Notes under the pieces: model-generated
The model's input: only the letters and a program-made list of their open reading frames with translations
Told to the model about the DNA's origin: nothing
The model's database searches: none
Translations under genes and position numbers: made by a program
From: Patescibacteria group bacterium
GTDB taxonomy: Bacteria; Patescibacteriota; Dojkabacteria; JAKAPS01; JAJZLI01
Assembly: GCA_023380695.1 (NCBI GenBank)
Contig: JAMCRT010000019.1
Location: forward strand, 1 to 27,426
Reading direction: 5' to 3'
DNA: 27,426 nucleotides
Shown: piece after piece, positions 22,010 through 27,426 of the stretch
Layout of the letters: each line of letters begins with the position of its first letter
Numbering within the stretch: the stretch's first letter is position 1

Positions 22010-23128
22010 ATGTATGTATTAGAAAAAGAACAAAAAAACATAAATAAAATATTACAAATTGGTGTAAAAAAAGGATTTCTTACTGAAGATGATATCTTAG
22101 AAAATATACCATTTATAGAAAACAATATAGAATTGATTGACGAATTATTTATAAAACTTACTAAAAAAGGAATAGAGGTTATATATAATGATGAAACACC
22201 AAAAGAAGAAGTAGAACTGGCAAAAGATACTAAAGAGAATAAAAAATCTGAACTCACACTGAATGAAAAAATTAAAATACTTCGCAGTATACAGGCAAAT
22301 GTAGATTCTGATCCAATAAGAGTATATCTACAGGAAATTGGAAAAATACCTTTACTTACAAGAGAAGAAGAAGTAATTCTTGCAAAAAAAATACTTAAAG
22401 GTGATAAAAAAGCAAAAGAATATCTTACTACCGCAAATTTAAGATTGGTTGTATCCATTGCTAAAAAATGGGCAAGAAAAGGAAGTCTAGATTTATTAGA
22501 CCTTATACAAGAAGGAAATGTAGGATTAATGCGGGCTGTGAGTCTATTTGATTATGAAAGAGGATATAAATTTTCTACATATGCTACATGGTGGATAAGA
22601 CAAGCAATTACAAGAGCAATAGCAGATCAAGCAAGAACTATACGAATACCTGTTCATATGATAGAAACCATTAATCAATTACAAAAAGTAAGAAGTTCGC
22701 TTACAACAAAATTACAAAGAAATCCTACTGTAGAAGAAATTGCAAAAACAATGGGAAGAAGTGTAGAACAAGTAAGAGAGATAATAACAATATCTCAATA
22801 TCCAACTTCTCTTGCTACTCCTGTAGGAGATGATAATTCATCAACTGTGTCTGATTTTATTAAAGATGATGATACCCCTACTCCTGAAGATGTTGCAAAC
22901 AAAGACTATCTACGAAAACAAATACAAGAAGTACTATCTAACCTTTCAGACAGAGAAAGAAAAGTAATAGAATTAAGATTTGGCCTGCAAGATGGTGTTG
23001 CAAGAACTCTTGAAGAGGTAGGAAGAGAATTCAAAGTTACAAGGGAAAGAATCAGACAAATAGAATCAAAAGCTCTAAAAAAATTAAATAATAAAGAAGT
23101 AGAAAAACTACTAAAAGACTATATATAA
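22010..23128 (+). CDS. rpoD: Primary RNA polymerase sigma factor (RpoD/SigA)
   Basis: The 372-residue protein has a region-1.1-like N-terminus (~1-60) and region 1.2 (DPIRVYLQEIGKIPLLTREEE, ~101-121). Region 2 follows with NLRLVVSIAKKW, LDLIQEGNVGLMRAVSLFDYERGYKFSTYATWWIRQAITRAIADQ, the -10-recognition helix, and regions 3 and 4. Region 4.2 ends RTLEEVGREFKVTRERIRQIESKALKKL, the -35-recognition helix. The length matches SigA of Gram-positive bacteria, without the large non-conserved insert of E. coli RpoD. As the housekeeping sigma factor it would read the TTGaca/TATAAT promoters seen through the window. Its own promoter is an extended -10 type. The 7TM/ligase operon follows 90 bases downstream. 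Confidence 0.96.
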   Translation: MYVLEKEQKNINKILQIGVKKGFLTEDDILENIPFIENNIELIDELFIKLTKKGIEVIYNDETPKEEVELAKDTKENKKSELTLNEKIKILRSIQANVDSDPIRVYLQEIGKIPLLTREEEVILAKKILKGDKKAKEYLTTANLRLVVSIAKKWARKGSLDLLDLIQEGNVGLMRAVSLFDYERGYKFSTYATWWIRQAITRAIADQARTIRIPVHMIETINQLQKVRSSLTTKLQRNPTVEEIAKTMGRSVEQVREIITISQYPTSLATPVGDDNSSTVSDFIKDDDTPTPEDVANKDYLRKQIQEVLSNLSDRERKVIELRFGLQDGVARTLEEVGREFKVTRERIRQIESKALKKLNNKEVEKLLKDYI

Positions 23129-23218
23129 TCTAAATATCGCATATTGAATAATATTATAAGATATGGTAATATATGCATTAATGTTTAATTTCCCTATTAT
23201 TTTAGATACTATATAATA

Positions 23219-23860
23219 ATGAATCCTATTATTTTAAGTTTAATAAAAACTGGAATTCCTACAGAGACTTTATATATATTACTGTTGATACCTATAATTG
23301 CAACATTAATTATTATAGCAAGACAAGTAATAGGTATAATAACATTTGATTTATATATAGTTGCATTTAGTGTTATATCTTTAATAGCAATAGGCTCAAT
23401 ATATGGAATAATAATTCTTGCCATTATAATAATCTTTGATACTATAATCAGATATCTAATAAAACCTATTAACATGCACTATATTGCAAAAACTGCAATT
23501 TCTATATCAATAATTAGTCTTATTATTATATATTTTCTATATTTACTAAAAAGTACATTTGGTATAAATTCTTCAATGCCAATTTATCCAATATTAATAC
23601 TTATACTTTTAACAAATTCCCTTTCTTCAAATAAAATCAAAAAAGGTGATAAAAAAGCATTACTGATGTACATTGAAAGCATCATATTCATTATCATAAT
23701 TTATTTTTTAACTACATTTAAAGAAATTCAAACAATACTATTTGAATTCCCATATATCAGTATATTGGCAATACTTCTTGATTTATACTTAGGAAAAATA
23801 ACATCTTTAAGACTATCTGAAATAATAAAATTTAAAGATATTGTTAAAGATAATGGATAA
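23219..23860 (+). CDS. 7TM protein of the transglutaminase-associated (7TM_transglut) type
   Basis: The 213-residue protein consists of about seven helices. LLLIPIIATLIIIARQVIGIITFDLYIVAFS (22-52) and the C-terminal GKITSLRLSEIIKFKDIV match the 7TM domain that in proteobacteria is fused to an inactive transglutaminase-like periplasmic domain (PF14402-type). Those proteins are encoded beside a RimK-related ligase and a RimB-like protease, which is exactly what follows here. The periplasmic domain is absent, so this is a minimal 7TM version. It overlaps the ligase-protease gene by 8 bases. The role is unknown; it probably anchors or gates the peptide-modifying partner. A TATAAT-like stretch directly before the ATG leaves promoter placement uncertain. 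Confidence 0.7.
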   Translation: MNPIILSLIKTGIPTETLYILLLIPIIATLIIIARQVIGIITFDLYIVAFSVISLIAIGSIYGIIILAIIIIFDTIIRYLIKPINMHYIAKTAISISIISLIIIYFLYLLKSTFGINSSMPIYPILILILLTNSLSSNKIKKGDKKALLMYIESIIFIIIIYFLTTFKEIQTILFEFPYISILAILLDLYLGKITSLRLSEIIKFKDIVKDNG

Positions 23861-25244
23861 ATTAAGTCAATATGTAAAATCCCTGCATACAGTACTTGGA
23901 ATGAATTCAAGAAATTTATTATTTGTTGATAGAAAGAATACCAAATTATTAAATTCAAAATTACACGTAAAAAACAAATTGCAAAAAAATGGTATTCAGA
24001 CATCAAAAACTTTATTTTGTATAAGAAATAAAAATGAACTTGAAAAATTTGATTTCTCCATTATTCCTAAAAGTTTTGTATTAAAACCAAACAAAGGATT
24101 AGGTGGAGAAGGAATAATCATTGCATATGGAAAAAAGAAAAAAAAGAATGAATATACAGAAGATGCATGGATAATGCCCAATAATGAAGTTATACATTTA
24201 TCAACACTTAAAACACATATTCTAAATATACTTGATGGAAATTTTTCTATTGATAAAAATCACGATATTGCAATATTTGAAGAGAGAATACACAATATCA
24301 ATTTATTTACCAAATTTTCCAAAACAGGGATACCTGATATAAGAGTAATAGTGTTTAAGAAAATCCCAATCATGGCAGAAATTAGAATACCTACAATTGA
24401 ATCTAAAGGAAAAGCTAATTTACATTCCGGAGGAATAGGTGTAGGTATAGATATAGCAACTGGGGTTACAACTCATGCAATATTAAATGATACATATATA
24501 GAAGAACACCCAGATTCTCATATGAAACTTCAGGGAATAAGAATTCCATATTGGAATGACGTTTTGAGGACCGCTATTGAAGCTATCAAAATATTAAACG
24601 TTAATTTTGCTGGAGTTGATATATCAATTGATAGATTTAAAGGTACTTTGGTTTTAGAAGTAAATGCAAGACCAGGTCTTTCAATACAAATAGCAAATAG
24701 ATCAGGAATTAAAGAAAGACTAGAATCAATATCAAAAATAAAAGTTAAAAATACTGAAGGTGCAATAAGAATTGCAAAAGAAATATTTGGAGGAGAGATT
24801 GAAGAAGAAGTTGAAGAGATAACTGGAAAAATAGTTATTGGGAAAAAAGTAAAAATCAAAATAAATGAATTGAATGAAGAATTTCTTGCAAAAATTGATA
24901 CTGGAGCATTTCGAACTTCTATATCTGAAGAAATTGCAAAAAAAATTGGATTTGGGGAATTACTAGATAAATTCAACTTAATGGATATACCCGAAACCAA
25001 TCCTTCAAATATAATTGAAATTAGAAATCAATTAAATGCTTCAAGTTCTGATATTCAACTAAAGGAAGCAAGATCTGCACATGGATTCACCCTAAGGCCT
25101 ACAATAGATATACAACTAGAGATTATGAATACAAATGTAATATTAAACACAAATGTAACAATAGCAAATAGAACTAATTTACGCTATCCTGTTATTATTG
25201 GTAGAAGAGATTTAAGAAGATTTCTAATTGATATTACAAAATGA
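23853..25244 (+). CDS. RimK-related ATP-grasp ligase fused to retropepsin-like (RimB/Zn_protease-type) protease
   Basis: The 463-residue protein has two parts. Residues ~1-300 are an alpha-L-glutamate-ligase-related ATP-grasp enzyme: LGMNSRNLLFVDRKN at the start, FVLKPNKGLGGEGII (76-90), IFEERI (141-146), PDIRVIV, LHSGGIGVGID and EVNARPGLSIQIANRSG (269-285), the metal/ATP-binding end. Residues ~325-463 are an aspartic-protease-like domain with LAKIDTGAFRTSIS (346-357), the D-T-G-A core of retropepsins, and RYPVIIGRRDLRRFLID at the end, as in the RimB/PF05618 family. In proteobacteria these are normally separate genes. The fused protein could add and remove amino acids on a peptide target; substrate unknown. 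ATG 23853 is preferred over TTG 23841. It overlaps both neighbours (8 and 4 bases). Confidence 0.85.
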   Translation: MDKLSQYVKSLHTVLGMNSRNLLFVDRKNTKLLNSKLHVKNKLQKNGIQTSKTLFCIRNKNELEKFDFSIIPKSFVLKPNKGLGGEGIIIAYGKKKKKNEYTEDAWIMPNNEVIHLSTLKTHILNILDGNFSIDKNHDIAIFEERIHNINLFTKFSKTGIPDIRVIVFKKIPIMAEIRIPTIESKGKANLHSGGIGVGIDIATGVTTHAILNDTYIEEHPDSHMKLQGIRIPYWNDVLRTAIEAIKILNVNFAGVDISIDRFKGTLVLEVNARPGLSIQIANRSGIKERLESISKIKVKNTEGAIRIAKEIFGGEIEEEVEEITGKIVIGKKVKIKINELNEEFLAKIDTGAFRTSISEEIAKKIGFGELLDKFNLMDIPETNPSNIIEIRNQLNASSSDIQLKEARSAHGFTLRPTIDIQLEIMNTNVILNTNVTIANRTNLRYPVIIGRRDLRRFLIDITK

Positions 25245-25591
25245 AAAAACATACTCATAGAATTTATATAATTTTAGCATTAATATTGTTTGTAATATTT
25301 TTTATTACAACGAACTTCATTTTATCTCCAAAAAACAGTGCTGGAAATATTTCCATTGCAAATACATATATTGTTGTATCTGAAATATTTATTTTTTTAG
25401 TTCTTCTTATACTATTCATATTATCATTTATTAAATTATCATTTATCAATATTTTAAAAAATGCAATCTTAATACCAATAATTATCTATGCCATGATAAT
25501 ACTTCATGTGTTTAATAGATTAAATATATTAATGGATATAACAATACCCCTAGCAGGTATTATTCTCTACATATTACTATCAATACAATAA
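25241..25591 (+). CDS. Small four-helix membrane protein, third gene of the ligase-protease operon
   Basis: The 116-residue protein has about four hydrophobic helices (~8-29, ~42-62, ~68-88, ~95-115) with short polar loops and a basic N-terminus (MKKHTHRIY). I do not recognise the family. Its ATG overlaps the ligase-protease stop as ATGA, so translation is coupled. By position it is a candidate membrane subunit or substrate-handling partner of the 7TM and ligase-protease proteins, but nothing in its sequence proves this. About 90 bases separate it from metG, which has its own promoter. Confidence 0.65.
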   Translation: MKKHTHRIYIILALILFVIFFITTNFILSPKNSAGNISIANTYIVVSEIFIFLVLLILFILSFIKLSFINILKNAILIPIIIYAMIILHVFNRLNILMDITIPLAGIILYILLSIQ

Positions 25592-25646
25592 TTATTAAAA
25601 TATAAATTTATCTAAATAATAGTACTGATATGCATTAACTCTTCTT

Positions 25647-25676
25647 TTGTAAAAAGATCTTAATTTATCATATAAT
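25647..25676 (+). promoter_or_regulatory. Leaderless promoter of metG
   Basis: TTGTAA (25647-25652), an 18-base spacer and TATAAT (25671-25676) precede the ATG at 25684 by 7 bases. Confidence 0.6.
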
Positions 25677-25683
25677 AGAGCAT

Positions 25684-27249
25684 ATGAAAAAAAAGTATTT
25701 GATTACCTGTGCATGGCCATATGTAAATGGAGAAGCACACATAGGTCATATTGTCTCTTCAATATTACCTTCCGATATATATAAAAGATTTTGTAATCTG
25801 CTGGGTAGAGATTCTATATATGTATCAGGAGCAGATATGCATGGGACTCCAACACAGATAATTGCACAAGCTCAAAATAAAGATCCACTAGAAATAGCTC
25901 ATTACTACAAAAATAAATGGATTGAAGTATTAAAACTGCTTAATATAGAATTTAATCTTTTCACTGATACAGAGACTAAAACTCATAAAGAAGTAGTGCA
26001 AGATATATTTCTTGACCTATATAACAAAGGATATATATTCAAAGATAAAGAAATACAGCCATATTGTACTCATGATAAACGTTTTATACCTGATAGATTT
26101 GTAGATGGAATATGCCCTAAATGTGAAAATGAAGGAGTAAAAGTTTCTGAAAACTGTGAGAGATGTAATCTATTTATAACATTTGAAAATATTAAAAATC
26201 CAAAATGTAAAATATGTAGAAATATACCAATACTCAAGAGTACAGAAAACTTTTTTCTTGACCTTCCAAAATTTCAAGATAAATTAATAGAATATATTAC
26301 ATCTAAAAAAGGTATGTGGAGAAAAAATGCTATTGATCTTTCTTTGTCCTATCTTAAAGAAGGACTCACAAAAAGGTCAATAACAAGAGACCTAGATTAT
26401 GGAATTAGTGTACCAATAAAGGGATATGAGAACAAGGTAATATATGTATGGTTTGAAGCATTAATTGGATATTATAGTGCATCAATAGAACTAAATGGAG
26501 AAAAAGCAAAAGATTATTGGGGAAGTAATGCAATATCATCATATTTTTTTGGAAAAGATAATATCGTATTTCATACAATCATACTTCCTTCAATCTTACT
26601 AGGAATAGGAAACCTCTCACTACCAACCAATATTGTATCAACAGAAAATATAATAAAAGATGGGGAAAAATTATCAAAAAGCAAAAATAATACTATCAGA
26701 GCAATTGACCTATTAAATGAATACAAAGTAGATTATATAAGATTCTATTTAGCAGGCATTATGCCCGAGACAAAAGATTCTAATTTTACAATAGATAATT
26801 TAGAACAATTTATAAATTCTAATTTATGTTCTAATATAGGAAATTATATAGATCGGAAGGCACACGTCTGATATAATAACTTCAATGGAGAAGTACCAAA
26901 TATTGAAGATTTCAAAGATTTAAAATATATAAATGAAACAATAGAGAAAATAAAAAAAAGAATGGATAAATTTGAATTTCAAGAAGTAATAAAAGATATA
27001 TTAGAATTTTCAGATTATGCAAATAAAAAATTCAATGATTTTAAAATATGGGAGAATAAAGATGAAAATAACATATTTACATTAGTTCAATATGTATATA
27101 CTCTATGTATACTCTTGAAACCATTTATACCAGAAAGTATAGAAAAAATTGAAAAAACACTAAATACAAAAATAGAAAAATTTGAATATAGTATATATAC
27201 AGGAAAAATTCAAAAACCAGAAATAATATTTACAAAAATTGAAAAATAA
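25684..27249 (+). CDS. metG: Methionyl-tRNA synthetase, interrupted by adapter-like sequence
   Basis: MetRS charges tRNA-Met with methionine. The class I motifs are present: WPYVNGEAHIGH with HIGH at 19-22, GADMHGTP, and KLSKS at 329-333 (KMSKS variant). The connective peptide has three zinc-type Cys pairs (C144/C147, C158/C161, C175/C178). The frame is open to codon 395, then a TGA at 26869-26871 interrupts it. The same frame continues YNNFNGEVPNIEDF to the TAA at 27249, giving about 521 codons, the usual MetRS size without the C-terminal tRNA-binding domain. The stop lies in 22 bases resembling an Illumina adapter. The real gene is almost certainly intact. tatD starts at its stop, the common metG-tatD order. 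Confidence 0.9.
26850..26871 (+). other. Illumina TruSeq adapter-like sequence in the assembly
   Basis: AGATCGGAAG directly followed by GCACACGTCTGA matches the start of the standard Illumina read-1 adapter, lacking only the A at its eleventh base. It brings C/G-rich codons (CGG, GCA, CAC, GTC) into a very A+T-rich gene and ends in the TGA that breaks metG. The residues around it align with MetRS without length change, so it replaces native bases instead of inserting. Confidence 0.9.
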
Positions 27250-27426
27250 TGATCATAGATACACATGCTCATATCACTAAAGAATTTTTTGGTGATAAAA
27301 TTGAGGAAATTGTAAAAGAATCAAAAGAAAATAATATTTCAAAAATTATTGTACCTTCCATATCTTTAAATATGGAAGATAATGAATATAAAGATTACCT
27401 ATATTAGAACATAAATTAGAATTTAT
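27249..27426 (+). CDS. tatD: TatD-family deoxyribonuclease, N-terminal fragment (frame broken near window end)
   Basis: The frame starts within the metG stop (TAATG) with MIIDTHAHITKEFFGDKIEEIVKESKENNISKIIVPSISL. This is the N-terminus of TatD-type metal-dependent nucleases (M-DTHAHL..F..D....I..A...G...I...), with the metal-ligand HxH at H6/H8. TatD proteins are 3'-5' exonucleases acting on DNA, implicated in DNA repair and fragmentation. The metG-tatD order is common in bacteria and supports the call. The frame ends at TAG 27405-27407 after 52 codons, far short of ~255. Another frame (CCT ATA TTA GAA CAT) then stays open to the edge, suggesting a 1-base indel near 27397-27399, real or in the sequence. 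The rest lies outside the window. Confidence 0.7.

Noticed and set aside
24530..25000. 156-residue minus-strand frame inside the ligase-protease gene
   Set aside because: Low-complexity shadow of the strongly conserved plus-strand coding sequence.
26962..27249. Separate small gene after metG
   Set aside because: Same frame as metG and matches the MetRS C-terminal anticodon-binding helices; separated only by the adapter-derived stop.
1..27426. tRNA or rRNA genes
   Set aside because: I looked in the intergenic gaps for cloverleaf-like GGTTCGAATCC arms and rRNA signatures and saw none; this was by eye only.

Overview
The window is a strongly A+T-rich, densely packed stretch of bacterial chromosome. 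Intergenic gaps are short, same-strand genes often overlap by 4-23 bases, and convergent genes usually overlap or abut at their stops. Gene content (compact MetRS, RNase J, short RpoD, lone Gre C-terminal domain, GtrA, PHP, YggT, a Bpt-like transferase, a TreS-like GH13 enzyme and a GH1 enzyme) and the streamlined layout suggest a small-genome bacterium. A candidate-phyla-radiation (Patescibacteria) lineage is plausible but not proven. TGA is used as a stop at ATGA overlaps, so the code appears standard. An Illumina-adapter-like stretch inside metG shows that this is short-read assembly data.

Layout. 1-251: 3' end of an FAD-linked oxidase. About 400-2050: a visibly G+C-richer island with one AAA/DUF4143 ATPase gene on the minus strand and hairpin-rich flanks. 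2135-5615: plus-strand cluster of an ECF-type sigma factor, two small membrane proteins, RNase J and a flavin reductase. 5676-6508: peroxiredoxin and a Gre-type C-terminal domain. 6489-7151: PAP2 phosphatase (minus). 7238-8672: a small basic protein, a Cys-rich mini-protein (minus) and a dienelactone hydrolase. 8673-10652: MarR regulator and a damaged DHA2-type exporter with a dyad operator. 10789-11713: a secreted protein and a single-span membrane protein. 11708-14817 (minus): membrane protein, TreS-like GH13 enzyme and NicO-like permease. 14894-16714: DUF5665-like protein, then minus-strand YggT, PHP and GtrA genes. 16749-19242 (minus): GH1 glycosidase, GlsB/YeaQ-like protein, Lys-tailed membrane protein and Bpt-like transferase. 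19300-21911: hexokinase-like kinase, OGG-type glycosylase and a polytopic membrane protein. 22010-25591: rpoD, then a three-gene operon encoding a 7TM protein, an ATP-grasp ligase fused to a retropepsin-like protease, and a small membrane protein. 25684-27426: metG and the start of tatD.

How it works together. At fourteen transcription-unit starts a sigma-70-like -10 hexamer ends 5-8 bases before the start codon, several with a -35 box 17-18 bases further upstream. This predicts widespread leaderless transcription and corrects several gene starts. The most unusual system is the operon at 23219-25591, in which peptide-bond-forming and peptide-cleaving domains share one polypeptide beside a 7TM partner. 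Four loci (metG, the DHA2 exporter, gtrA, tatD) carry anomalies; metG clearly reflects sequence contamination, and the others may be assembly errors or real lesions.
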